Positions 23,301 through 37,100 of a DNA stretch of 64,000 nucleotides are shown piece by piece. The stretch is taken from assembly GCA_905221605.1 (NCBI GenBank), contig CAJNDS010002809.1:72001-136000 (forward strand). The letters run 5' to 3'. A model generated the notes under the pieces. That model worked only from the letters and a program-made list of their open reading frames with translations. It did no database searches and was not told where the DNA came from. A program made the translations under genes and the position numbers. Source of the DNA: Symbiodinium natans. Taxonomy: Eukaryota; Sar; Dinophyceae; Suessiales; Symbiodiniaceae. Positions within the stretch are counted from its first letter, which is position 1; each line of letters begins with the position of its first letter.

Positions 23301-26300
23301 AGGCCCATACAAGACAGGCAGGCCTCTTGCGGCTCGCCCCCTGCAACGCTTCCACGCCCAGCGCCTCGGATTCTGTCTGGAAGTTCCATAGTGGTACCCT
23401 TTCGGGGGTTACCGAACCCTAAACCCCTAACCCGAAAACAAAAAGCCTAAACCCTAAACCCTAAAACAAAAGACCTAAACCCTAAGGCCTAAGCCCTAAG
23501 CCCTAAGCCCTAAACCCTAAACCAGTTTGTGGTGTGGGGTTTGGGGGCGAGGGCCCGTTTTTTGGAAGCTCCCTTTTGCTCCTCCCTTCTTGTTGAAGGG
23601 CCTCTCTCTTGTAAGCCCCTTATGGTTTAGGGCCGTCTAGGGCTCAGGGTTTAGGACCCCGAAACCCGAAGCGGTTTTCCTTGTTTGGCTCCCGGGCATA
23701 AGACTTGGAAGCCCTTGCTTCCTTAAGCCCCTTCAAGCCCCCCAGAAGCCCGAAGCCTTAAGCCCCTTAACCCTTAGGGTTTAGGAAGTTTAGGGTTTAG
23801 GAAGTTGGGGGTTAGTAGGGTTTAGGGTTCAGGGTTTAGGGTTTAGGGTTCAGGGTTTATAGGTTTTAGGGCCCCAAACCGAGTTCCTCTAGGGCCTCCC
23901 GGAAGTCCAGGCCAGCGCTGGAAGCGGAGCGGCCGGCCGGAAAGCCAGTGCAACGTGCAGAACGATCTGGGCTTCCGACGAGGCCCCTGCGTGGGCTTGA
24001 TATGTGATTTCAACGCGGGTTCGGTAGTTTAGGGTTTAGGGTTTAGGGTTTAGGGTTTAGGGTTTAGGGTTTAGGGTTTAGGGTTTAGGGTTTAGGGTTT
24101 AGGGTTTAGGGTTTAGGGTTTTAGTCCGTTTCTTTTTCGGGTTTAGGGCTTGGATTTGGAGATAGAGTTTCTGGGTTTTAGGGGTTTCGGGTTGTTGGGT
24201 TTTGAGGAAGGGCCTGTAAGGGTCCAGGGTTTGGGGGAGCAGGTTTAGGGAACTATGGACTATTCGGTGACCCCCCCGGCCCCTATGAGTCGGGCCTTCC
24301 AATAGTAAGCCGTGTGTCGTCAGAAGAGTCATAGAGGCCGTTTGTTGGGCTTCCAAGCCCCTCAACTCTTCTAGCTGCAGCTCTAAGCCCCTTAAGCCCT
24401 TAAAGCCCTAAGCCCCCCAAAGCCCTCACCTCCGAGCCCCGGTAACACCCTACACCCCCAAACCCCTAAACCCTAAACCCTAAATAAACAACTCCTGAAG
24501 GCGGCTGCTGGGAGATCACTGGCTGCAGCACAGCTGAGGACGCTGAGGCGGGGGAGGGTTAGGCGGTTAGGGATCTTAGTGTTAGAGGGTCTAGGGTTTT
24601 GAGACCCAGTCTAAATGAGGTTTAAGGTCGAGAGTAGGATCAAACGTCCGTATATCTTCCTACCAAGCATGGCTCAAACAAACACCCTAAACCCTAAACC
24701 CTAAACCCTAGACCCTAAACCCCAAACCCTAAACCCTAAACCCTCAGTCCTCAAGCCCAACAAGCCTTGAAAAGCCGTAAACACCCACTACCCCTAAACC
24801 CTAAACCCTAAACCCTAAGCCCTAAACCCTAAACCCTAAACCCTAAACCCTAAACCCAGAAGCCCTCTTGGAGTCTGCCAAGGTGGGCGTCAATTTCGGC
24901 TGCAAGGTGCGTTGGCACGCAGAGGGGAGAGGGGTTTAGGGTTTAGGGTTTAGGGTAAGTCTGGTGCCCTCTTGGGGTAGTTGAGGTCCGGGATCAGGGC
25001 TGCCGGTCCCCAAGCCCTGAACACTACAAGCTCTTGGCCACTCCATAACGTTCAAGCCCCGGAAACACTAGACTAAACCCAATTCCCTAAGCCCTAAGCC
25101 CTAAACCCTAAACCCTAAACCCTAAACCCTAAACCCTAAACCCCAAACCCTAGACACACTTATAAGCCCCGAAAGCTCTTGAGTCTGGTCAACCCTCACC
25201 AGGCCAGTTCTCGCACACTTGCCGTGATATGCAGAGCCTTAACCCTTGTCCGCTTGGGGTTTAGGGTTTAGGGTTTGGGGTTTGGGGTTTAGGTTTAGGG
25301 TTTAGGGTTTAGGGTCTCCCAGCTGCATGCTTTAAGCCCCAGAAGCCCCGCAAGCACTTGAAGCCCTTGAAAACCCCAAAACCCGAAGCCCTAACTAGAC
25401 CCGAAATCTTAAACCCTAAGCCCTAACCCTAAACCCTACAAGCCCTACGAGCACTACAAGCCCTCTAAGCCCTTGAAGCCCTTGAAAAGCCTATTTAACC
25501 CTACATCTGAAACCCTACACCCTACAAGCTCTCTAAGCCCTCTTGATCCCTCTTAAGCCCCCTTAAGCCCCCTGAAGCCCTCTCAGCCCTCTTCAGCCCT
25601 CTTAAACCCTAACCCCTAAACCCTAAACCCTAAACCCTAAACCCTAAACCCTAAACCCTAAACCCTAAACCCTAAACCCTAAACCCTAAACCCTAAACCC
25701 TAAACCCTAAACCCTAAACCCTAAACCCTAAACGCTGGTTTGCGCTGGTTTCCCTGGCCCACACCGTGGGAGAAACATACCCCTATCGAACTGCTGGATG
25801 GAAGCGCGCAAAAGCAGGCCCCGTGTCTCAACAGTCCGGCTTAACAGCACACGCTTTTGGCCGGGGCAGTCATGGGAGCAGCATCCTGAGAGGTCGAGAC
25901 CTTTCTCTCCAGTATGCAAACACATAGTCTTGAACCTCACGTGCGAGAGCCAGAAGCTCCTCAAACCCCTCCTGTCCAGGCTGCAGGCACAAGATCCCGG
26001 AAACGGACCCTTCTGCAGGGCATTCGCATGATGCCAAAGCTCCACGGGCCTCAGCAAACCTTTCGCAAGAAAGGAGAACATGGGCAAGTGGCCCCTGTAC
26101 AGATTTGTCACAAGCAATACACTTAACAACCCTGGCCTTAGAAAAAGAACCCTGACGATGCCCCAAAGGAAAAAGATTAAGCCTGAGACGGCACAAGGCT
26201 CTGCTAGCCAGCAAGCTGCTCCACGACATTGGCTGCTTCAGGATTGAAGCAAGCAGGTCGTGTGGGGCCAGCTTGGGATAAATGACCCGCCACGACAAAA

Positions 26301-29300
26301 AACATGTAGAAGACTGAATGCAGGACTGCTGCTTCTCCAAGCATCTAGCCTCCAAAACATGTTTAACATATCGCTTGTATTCACGGATCCCCAAGTGCAT
26401 GTTGCCTTCGCAAAAGTCACGAATTCCCCACTCTCTGAGGAGTCGGAGGCTCTTTGAGCTCCAAGTATCATCTGTGGCTGAATGTGAGGCTGCATCAAAA
26501 ATTCTACGAAAAAGGTCATCTGAATCCCAGCATTGCATACGTGCGCGTCTCATCGCAACATCCAAAACTGCTCGCGCCATCCCAGAAAGAGACCAACCTA
26601 ATTCCCAAAAAACAGCATGAGCCGGCATCCAGCTTGGAACACCAAGCAGGATTCTAGCCCAACGAGCGTATGCATCATCGAGTATCTGCGCAGCATCTGT
26701 GGCCAGGACAGCAAAGAGCCATCGACCAGGCCTCATGCATGCATCCACCTTCCCTTCAAACAACTTTAGGACGAAGGGCAGGGGGACGACATTAGACGAG
26801 CAAAGCCCCGCCAGCGTGGAAAAAACACCAGACGCAGCATGCAACCGAGCCTGCAGGGTTTCTAAAGCACCGCCGTCCTCAGTCCACATCCAGCCAAGCC
26901 ATCTATGTGGGCCAGAACCTCGAGAAAGAGACGCGCAAGTGGCCGACGGCGATGGGCGGAAGAAAATGTGCTGCATCTGTCCGAAACCTCCTAAACGAAA
27001 AACAAGCGTTTTATTATCCGAAATGTGGAAACGAGCTCCATGAGCAGGGGCCCAGCGTTCAATCATGAGCACCATTCTGCATAGTTCTCCCCAAGATGAA
27101 GCTAGAAAAACAGGGTCGTCTGCATGCAGGAGAAGGCAGAGGCGGTTCTGGTCCCTCAGATCAATGGCTCGAGCAGCAGAGGCCTCCAAGTCTGGGTCTG
27201 CTTGCAGCTCTGAGCTGTCAGGTACGTGCCTGCGTGTGTTGAGATCGTGGAGTAATGAAGCTACAAGGTGAGGCTGGGGCACCCCCTGCCCACTCCAACG
27301 ATGGGATTCCCAATTTGCGGGCAGATCAGGGCGGATCGCAACTCCGCACTTCTCACGAGCCATGATTTGTGACAGCGAGTCTGGGATCAGGGGATACAAA
27401 ATGGGCCCCAAGCAACCTCCTTCGGGCAGACCTTCGAGAACAGGAAGAACCGAAAACCCGCCGAAGAAAACAGAAACCAAATCAGAAGCCAACGCATCTC
27501 CTAAGAGGTGCAGTACGCCCCCAGAAACAAGCGGGCACTTGGCCGCTAAGTGAATAATATCGTCACGCCAGCATGATGGAAAAGCCTTTTGAAAGTCACC
27601 CATGAGTGCAAACACACAGCGGTTTTGGGAAGCAACGGCTAGTTGTCTTAGCTCACTTAAGGCAAACACTGGGTCGTCAGAGGACCTGATGTACCCCGAC
27701 TGGCCTTCCAAGAGGTGGGACCAAATTGCAGGTCTGAGTTGCAGAGCCAAGACACCTTCCTGCAGTAATCCCATTTGGGATCGGACGAAGAGCAATCTCC
27801 AAGATGAGAATTCCGACACAGAGCCTTTCTTGAAAGCCGTTCCTAAGCACGACCATCTCCAAAGAGACGGGCGCAAAGCCCATCTGGCAGGTCCTGCTAG
27901 CTGACACAGCAGCCACACTAGGCAAATCCAATCCTCTTGATCCGCTTGCAACGCAGCCCTTGGAATTAAATCTGGCGAAATTGCTGCTGAAGATTGCCAA
28001 GACGACAGAACTGCACGAACCTCTGGCTCAGAAATGTCCCTATCTAGAGGCCCCTGACCGCACTTCTTCCATGCTCGCCCCATCATGGAGCTTACGGACT
28101 GGCGCATGCTAGCAAGTACACTGGCATCAGGGATTACAGGGCCAGAACACTGTGATGTCAGTCTGTTGCACCACTCCTTGTGTGTCTCAAGGGGAGAGAG
28201 TAGCACCCCATTCTTGCGCATGCACACCGGTGTAGGGACCTTGTTTTTCCGGAGGAACTTAAAGCACTTCTGGGCTACGGTCACTGGGAGGTTACCTCCA
28301 GCGAGGAGGCTTTGAACTTCACCAACAATTCGCGCAGAATCATCTGTGTGAGAAGACATATGGACTCGGGAGGATGTGTGGCAGGGCACTGCAGGGGAGC
28401 AAGTAGGGTGGACCCATCCATCCCGCGCAACCGAGGCAAAAAAGCAATGGACCCAGCAAAAGCAGTCCAAAACCCAACGCCTAAAAGCAAGGCCAGAGAC
28501 CCTCCTACAATCCCTGGACTCAAGCTCCAAGCAATCTCGAGCAGACCTCACCAAGCTGCACAGTTCTCGAACTGCAGGCGCAATCCTAATCAGAGAGCTT
28601 GCCCAACGCCTGGGCATGTGCCACTGGCGCGGGAGCTGAGGCTGCGCCGAGCTTACATCTTCAACATCCCCTGAAGCAGAGACGGTGATTTCAATCAAGA
28701 AATGGTCGCTCATGCAGAAGTCGGCGCACACTTCCCAGGAACAACCTGACGAGGCGCAATGCAAGCTGTTGTGTACGATGACCTCAGCACGGGTGTGGCG
28801 GGAACACAAGACAAGGTCAATGGCACGGGGGTTTCCTGCGTGGTGAGTGTCCCCTTCTCGAATTGAGACCTCAGTCTTGCGTACTGGAAGTCGAATCAGG
28901 CGGGGTCTCGCGCCTGCTACAGAAGGATTGAGCAGCGAGACCGACCATTTATTCAAGAACGACCTAAGAGCAAGGTCCCTCCTAGGTTTAGGATCGGCCT
29001 GTCCACTCAAAACAGCCGGTTGGACGTTGAAATCACCTGCAATGAAAAAATGCGGGGGATTGGGTGAGTCCCACGACGATGCGAGTTTCAACATGTCGCT
29101 ATCGAGGCCTTCCATTTCTAGGAGCCAGCGTGTGTCGTGTTCAGTTGATGCCTGCGTAGGCATGGCGATGAACGCACAGTAGCCTAAGGCAAGTCCAGAC
29201 CTTGAGATGGACAGCCAAATACGGCAATCTGAACCAACTTCGGAGATGGGCTCAAATTGAAACGGACCATGTTGCTTCCAAATGACAGCGCAGCTGAAGT

Positions 29301-30524
29301 AAGACGGGCCCCCTCGGCACTCGAGGTTCCATCCTGGGCAACCTGCCAGAGCTATGCCAGACCTTAGTCGGGCTGCTGGCAGTCCTAGGATATGCAGGCC
29401 CAGCTTATCCATTGCTGTGATGGCGGACCATGGCCGCCCCAGTAGCTTACTCCAAATAACAGAAGAACCGTCAACACTAACGCACCCAGTTTTGCCAGGA
29501 TTCCCTACTCCAATTTTGAGGTTTGGGCACTGCAGCTCTGACTTGGGAGAGCACGGTGGGATGAGACACCTCACCTGTGCAGCACTCTCCAAGCCAGCGG
29601 CTATCACTTTGTGGAGTTTATCAACAAGAGAGAGCACATTTCCGTGTCGCGCATTAAGTGGGACGGGCCAGTTGAGGAGGCGCTCCCCTTCTTTGACAAG
29701 CCTCGTCCAGGTATGCTGCAAGATGCCAAAAGTTGCATGATCCACTGGGGCAGCGGGGTATTTCTGCCGATGTTCTACTGCCCTGCGACCCATGCAGGAC
29801 ATGTGCTCAGACAGTTGGTCTGTCATGCCGCGCAAAGAGGTGAGAGCGCACAGAGTCAGTCACTAACAGCAAGAAGCTGAGCCAAGACAACACAGGCGAG
29901 CGAGGCAACGCAAGGCAAGCAGCCACAAGAAAGAGAAGAAAGAAAACACAACACACACGACACACAGCAAGCAAACACGCAGCACACAACCCGGGGAGCG
30001 CAGCACGCCCAAAAACAACGCGCAACAAGCAAAAAACAAAAGCAACCCGCACACGACACCCAGCACAAAAAAAAAAAACGCAAGCACACAGGGCGCAGCA
30101 AACACGCAGCGCGCAACACGCGACAAGCAACAAGGGCAGCAAGCACGCAACACACAACAGGCAACACACGCAAGACACGACCAACACGCCACAGGCACGA
30201 CGCGCCACAAAAAACACACAACGCGCAACACGCAACACAGAGGGCGCAGCAGCACAGCCCACAACCCGCAGCGCGCCGCAGAAACGCAGCCCAAACGCAC
30301 ACAGAAGCGCAAACGAGCACGCACGCGCACACGCACACGCACACGCACAAGCACACGCAAACACACACGCACGCGCACGCGCACAAGCACACGCACACGC
30401 ACACGCACGCGCACGCGCACGCGCACGCGCGCACGCACACGCACACGCGCACGCGCACGCGCACGCGCACGCGCACGCACGCACAAACCCACACACACAC
30501 ACCACAGACACACACACACACACA

Positions 30525-30565
<41 letters not shown>

Positions 30566-30969
30566 ACACACACAGACACACACACACACACACAGAGAGA
30601 GACACAGAGAGAGACACACACACACACCCACACACACAAGCACACACACACACAGGAAACACGGCACACAAACAGACAACACACACCACAGACCCCACAC
30701 ACACAGACAAGACACAGGACACAGGACACACACACCAAACACACACACACACACGCGCACAACACACGCGCACACACCACACACAGGACACACCACCACA
30801 CACACACACACCACACACAACACGCGCACACACGCGCACACACGCGCAACACGCGCCACGAGGCACCACACTGCGCACGACGCCACACGCGCACGGCACA
30901 CCGCGCACGCAAACACCGCACACACACACAACACCACACACACGTCGCACACATCACCCACACACACAC

Positions 30970-31002
<33 letters not shown>

Positions 31003-31088
31003 CGCGCACACACACACACAAGAAGCACAACAACGCACACGCGCACACACACACGCACACACACGGCACCACAACACACACACACAGA

Positions 31089-31124
<36 letters not shown>

Positions 31125-34100
31125 GCACACAAACACAACACAGACAACACACAAAAACACAGACACAGACACAGACACAGACACAGACACAGACACAGAC
31201 ACAGACACAGACACAGACACAGACACAGACACACACACACACACACACCCACACACACCAACGCACGCGCACGCGCACGCGCACGCGCACACGCACACAC
31301 GCCCACACACACACACCCAAAGACACACACACACACCCAAACACACACACACACACACAAGCACACGCACAAGCGCGCACACACAGAGCACGACACAAAG
31401 CACAACACACCACACACAACACACGCACGAGCAAGCCAAAGAAAGCCACAAAAGAAAGCCGCAACAGCCACAGCAACAGGATCGATCGGACTTCTTTTGT
31501 GGCAGATATACTGTCCATGTCCCCTCGGTTAAGTCACTGTATACAAGCACACAGCGCACGGCAATTACAAATTTGGAGCTACGCGCACTCGGAGGCGCAT
31601 AGAGGCATACATCGATGCAATAGCACAAACATGAAACTGAACTTTCTTCAGCCTCACCCAAGGCACTGTAAACTGCGGGCCTCCTGCGGCGATGGGATGT
31701 TTGCCCAGGCAGCCCCAATCCGTTTTGCTGCCGGGCCTCCAACAGGCCAAGGATCCGTCCACCTAGAGATGAGCGATTCCATAGCGGCCTTAGCCTCAAC
31801 AGTCTTGCCTTGTATGATGACCTTGGCACTCTTCAAGTAAATCGCAACCGATCCACTGAGTCCTTGTGGCTTGATAAGTACTCCAATGGTAGTGAAACCG
31901 TCCTGCGCAAGCAGTCTTTTGACCTCAGACACATGGGAGTACAGAGGTCTAGCTGGCGGTTCGGGAAATCGGGCAGCAAGCCCAAGGATTTCCTGCAAGC
32001 TTGGTGTTCTACCGGCTGCAGTGGGCTTTAGCAACCGTTTCCACCTAGCGGGGTCAACCGCAGAAGTGTTGGATGCAATGCACTTTCTGCTGGTCAGCAA
32101 ATCATGCTCCGGAATTCCATGTAGGGAGGTCAAGTTGGCACATGTGCTAGGAGTTACGCAGGCATGGCGTGCTCCAACAGACTCCCTCTCCCGGGCTGGG
32201 CACTCCATCAAGAGCTGCGTGAGGCCCTTCGTGTGCTCAGAACAGGTTTGCTCTGAGGCGGGCGCCATTGGCTTACAACAAGCGGAGTGGCCAGAAATGG
32301 TGACCAGCAAACATTCCATGAACTCATCCCCAACATAACCCACATGAGAAGACAGGCTGTCTAACAAAGCAAGGGCAGTGTGAATGTCACCCTGCTGCAA
32401 ACATGTGCGGACTTTCAGCAACAGGCTCTTTGCATTGGATCTATAGTGCTCACCAACGTCTTCACCATCTAGTTGCTCGATATTGTCTTCTACGCATGGC
32501 AGAGCACTGGGGCAACTCTCATCCCAAGAGCTGGTGTCACTGAGGAGTGGCGACTCGGCAGGCTCTTCGCAACGGGGCTTCTGGCAGCGCAGAAAGATAT
32601 CCAAGGTTGACTGTGAGAGGTTATCTGCCTTGCGCTTTTTGGATTGAGCCCTGAGCTCATCACACGCGGCCTTTACCACATAGTCTGCGCGAATCCGCCC
32701 GACCTGGAGACCTTTCTTCAGGTCCCGCACATAGTCAATGACATTGGTAGCAGGCTCTGAAAGGCCCAAATGTTCTAGGATGTCCGCAGCAGCAGTAGTA
32801 AGAATGACTTTCACTCGTTCTTTGTCACTTCCTGCGTCTTGCAGCATGCTAGCAGAAGCTTGCATGATACTCTCCAGAACAGAATCCATGGGTTAGCGAG
32901 AAACAAGAGGCGAAAAACTAAAAACCCAAGTGCTTCCAAAGCCAGATGTCAATGGCCACACTGTTGTGGTGAGCATCTGGGCGTGTCAAAAATAATCCAA
33001 CAAAACTTACAAAATCATGACAAGTTCCACCAGCAACATCTGCGACGTGATCACAAAAAAAAAAACTTGAAATCCCCTGCATGATCCCAAGGCCCTTTGA
33101 TAGACACAGTTTATACCGCTCACTACAGCGGCCTGTGCATATCTCAGGTAACCCCGGGTCTGGAGCCTAAACACAACGATTAGAATGCATCATCCCAAGG
33201 CCCATCGACAAGCGCAGTTTCCACCGCTCACTTCAGCGGCCCGCGCAAGTCTCAGGTAACCCTGGGACTCGAGCCCACACAAACTCACGCGCAAGCATTA
33301 TCCCAAGGCCCATCGACGAACACAGTTAACACCGCTCACTACAGCGGCCCGTGCCAGTCTCAGGTAACCAAGGGACTCGAGCCAGCAAGGGCACTTAAGT
33401 ATGCTTCACACAGTCAGGCCACTGAAAACATGGCAGTCAGACCCTAAACCCTACACCCCAGCTCCAGGTAGGCCCGGCAGACGTTGAACTCCGAGGAAGA
33501 TGGCCCAAACCCCAAACCCCAAACCCAAAACCCTAAACCCTAAACCGCAGCTCAGGGTTTTAGGAGTGAAGGTGTTGCTTGCCTTCAGCAAAGAGCCAGG
33601 CTGCGGGTGGTCGCCCAGGCCAAAGGCGGCTCCCCCCTCTAATCTCAACCCTAAAACCTTGAAAACGCAGAGCCGGCTGCTTCCGCAACAGTCTGGCGCA
33701 TGTTTGGTTCTTGTCCGTGGGAGCCCTATAAACTCTAAACCCTAAACCGTAGCAAGTCCTCTAAGATCCGCCAACTTGCCGTCTGAAGCCCCGGAACCCT
33801 AAACCCTAAACCCTAAACCCTAAACCCTAAACCCTAAACCCTAAACCCTAAACCCTAAACCCTAAACCCTAAACCCTAAACCCTAAACCCTAAACCCTAA
33901 ACCCTAAACCCTAAACCCTAAACCCTAAACCCTAAACCCTAAACCCTAAACCCTAAACCCTAAACCCTAAACCCTAAACCCTAAACCCTACACGCCCTCG
34001 TAAGCCCCTGCTGACGCCCCCAGGCCCTGCCTCCACGCGGGGCCAGTGGCTGTGCAGCCAATGGGGCCTGGCGCTTCAATCGCTCCCAAATCCTTGCGGC

Positions 34101-37100
34101 TGCTTGGCGGCAAGAAGGGGGGGCGAGGGTGGGGTTTAGGGTTTATAGGATTTAGGGTTTAGGGTTTGGGGTTTGGGGTTTGGGGTCTAGGGCCTAGGGC
34201 CTAGGGTTTAGGGTTTACGGTTTAGGGTTTAGGGTTTAGGGTTTAGGGCTTTTTTTCGGGGCGTCAGGGTGCTTAGAGTTATAGGGATCTGGTGCATGTC
34301 CCTTTGCTGATGAGGTTATGGACGGCAAGTGCCTTCAAGTGGATCTGCGTGACGGGCGCTCCGTCAACGTGGGCAGCTGCACCGGGCAGTCACATCAGCA
34401 GTGGAAGGCGATAAGGGGGGGGAGGGGGGGGGGAAGCGCTGATGTAGAAGGGCTTCGTTTTTAGCAAGCTCAGGCGCTTCCCAAAGCGCTGATACAATAA
34501 AACACTGCCAGTATGTGAAAATCTTCTGTTAGCCGCACAAGGCCCTAGCATGTCCAGCAGTCCAAACCCTAAACCCTCCGTTATGCTTTTGTATCGTAAA
34601 CAACGCTGGGGGCGGGAGTCGACTGCAGGACAAGATTCAACATGCTCACCCCCCACACCCCCAGGTTTCATCTCAGCGCCTGGAAGTGTCGTAGTTTAGG
34701 GTTAAGGGTTAAGGGTTAAGGGTTTAGGGTTTAGGGTTTAGGGTTTAGGGTTTAGGGTTTAGGGTTTAGGGTTTAGGGTTTAGGGTTCTCCCTCGCTCCT
34801 TTTGAAGAATATTCCTTAGTAGCAGGGCAGTGGTGTTCCTGAAGTGAGGGCGCTGCACTGTAACGAAGGAGCCACACGAGTCTTGAAAGTCATAGCAGGG
34901 ATCCCATCTTGACAACCGAAACATACCTGGTTTAGGGTTTAGGGTTTCGGGTTTAGGGTTTAGGGTTTTCAGTAGGGTTTAGGGTTTCGGGTTTAGGGTC
35001 TAGGGTTTAGGGTTTAGGGTTTCGGCAAGGTGGACGGAGCTCTGATCCGGTCGCTCCACCACCCGGGCGAGTGCGTCGACAGCGGGGTGCCAGAGCCTCC
35101 TCCGGAGACCACCGGCCGATGTCTGACAGTGCAGGAGCCACGGCTGCACCACCTTAAGCCCTAAACCCTGAACCCTGAACCCTAAATCCTAAACCCTAAA
35201 CCCAGGAGGCTGAGGGGGGGGGGGGGGGGGTTGAAGATTCGGGATGTCGGGGGGTTGATCTAAGGGCCCTTCTTGGGAATGTATGTAGGTTCTGACGGGT
35301 TCACAAAGGAAATATAGTTGCCGCTTTGGGAGACCTGGTGTGTTGATCAACTACCATGTAGGGCTCAGAGTTCGGGGTTTGAACGATACTTAACCCCTAA
35401 ATCCCTAAACCCTAAACCCTAAACCCTAAACCCTAAACCCTAAACCCTAAACCCTAAACCCTAAACCCTAAACCCTAAACCCTAAAACCCTAAACCCTAA
35501 ACCCCTAGTAGAGTGTGAACATCATGCTCGTTTGCTCGTTTGTTTTGCTCTGGGTTGATGAGTGCCGTTTAGGCACCAACGTAGGACTATCCCCCCAGAC
35601 CCTCCAGGATCGAGGCGAGGGTTTAGGGTTTAGGGTTTAGGTTTTAGGGTTTAGGGTTTAGGGTTTAGGGTTTAGGGTTCAGGCTTCAGGGTTCAGGGTT
35701 CAGGGTTCAGGGTTCAGGGTTCAGGTTTAGGGTTTCGGGTTTAGGGTGTATAGGGTTTACAGCCGAGGTGGTTGGGCTGCCTGCTGGGTCCGAGGCCAGC
35801 AGAGTCAGGGAGTTCTTGCTCTCCATCTTTTTTCTAATAGGGGGGTTAGGGTTTATTGTGTAGGGCGTAGGGTGTAGGGTGTAGGGTTAGAGGTTAGAGG
35901 CTTTTTGGATGTACGATAGGTTTCTGTGGATTATTGGCTGCATCGCCGAAGAAGAAAGAAGCAGCAGATGCAACACTTCTAGATCTGAAGCCCCAAACCC
36001 GGAACTTGAGCAGTGGCTGACTCGAAAGTAGTCTCTAAGTTTTAGTACCCCCTCCCATCCCTAAACCCTAAACCCTAAACCCTAAACCCTAAACCCTAAA
36101 CCCTAAACCCTAAACCCTAAACCCTAAACCCTAAACCCGAAACCCCTATATGATCCTGATAAAGCCATTAAGAGCTTAATCTTGACAGGCCCCCAAACCT
36201 ACCCTAAGCCTAAAGCCTCCGCAGAGGTTGGGCCTGCTTTGGAGCTGTCTGTGCCCCATCGGCGCTTATGCTTAGGATCCTGCAGATGGGTTAGAGTTTT
36301 TGAGGGTTGGACAAGACACTAAGAATACAGTAAGTATAAGCTTAACATTCAACCGCGAACCAGAAGAAAGCAACCCCAAGAAAACTCAACCCTGAGCCAG
36401 AGCAACGCTAAAGATCGCTTCACGCTAGTCACGGGGGGGGGGGGGGGTTCTTCTTCTTTTGATGAGGGTCATGAAGTGCTTACAGACGGTGAAGGGACCC
36501 CATGTAGAACACGCTTCGTGAGCTTCTCGAACCCGGAGTAGGACCTTGTTCCCTTTCTTATGGTTGAGGGTTTCTTCTCAGCCCCTTTCAAAGCCAGAAA
36601 GAGTGCCTCTTTATTCCTAGGTTACTCTTGGGTCTAGGCTTGTTTCATGTCTTTACTTAGGATGGCGACGCGTGCGATCCAAGTGCACCAGCCGCTTATC
36701 CAGTCCGGTTCGAGGGGGAGCAGATGTACGCAGGACATGGCCTAAACCCTGAACCCTAAACTGCCCTAAACCCTACAATCCCTAAACCCCAAACCCTCAC
36801 GCCTAAAGGATAAAAGGCCACGGTGTCCGCAGTTTCGAATTCGACTGTCAAGTTGCTGCCAAAGCCCTGTTGACTCTGACTCTATACACTCGCCCTGCAC
36901 CCTGAACGCTGAAACAGGGTTAGGGTTTAGGGTTTAGGGTTAGGGTTGAGGGTTTCTGTAAGACCTCACTGTTGCAATCTTTCGTGTGCTAACTCTGACC
37001 TTAATGCCCCCAGTACCCCATAGTCCCGTGAAAGTGCCAGCGCCAAGCTTCCAAAACTCCCCAGCCCATCCCCCCAAACCCCAACGCTATATGGGGGTTT

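Larger units (their letters stand above)
25734..33445 (-). mobile_element. LINE retrotransposon, whole element
   Basis: On the minus strand, 5' to 3': three 108-bp monomers (about 33409-33086), ORF1 (32889-31654), a CA-rich microsatellite (about 31470-29870), ORF2 (29835-25870), a 3' UTR of about 136 bp, then TTTAGGG repeats. Both outer flanks carry telomere-type units (CCCTAAA at 33442 and 25733), so the insertion is in such DNA. It lies antisense in an intron of the GH27/lectin gene. Both ORFs are long and open, so the copy may be young. Confidence 0.85.

Noticed and set aside
25798-29880. Many plus-strand frames of 60-128 codons
   Set aside because: They are shadows of the intact minus-strand LINE ORF2.
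29807-31518. Three overlapping minus-strand frames of 360-554 codons rich in Cys and Val
   Set aside because: They are translations of a CA/CG microsatellite in all three frames. No other coding feature is present, and they overlap each other completely.
33086-33409. CRISPR-like regular repeats
   Set aside because: The units are 108 bp and similar along their whole length, with no distinct spacers. The setting is the 5' end of a LINE in a eukaryotic genome.
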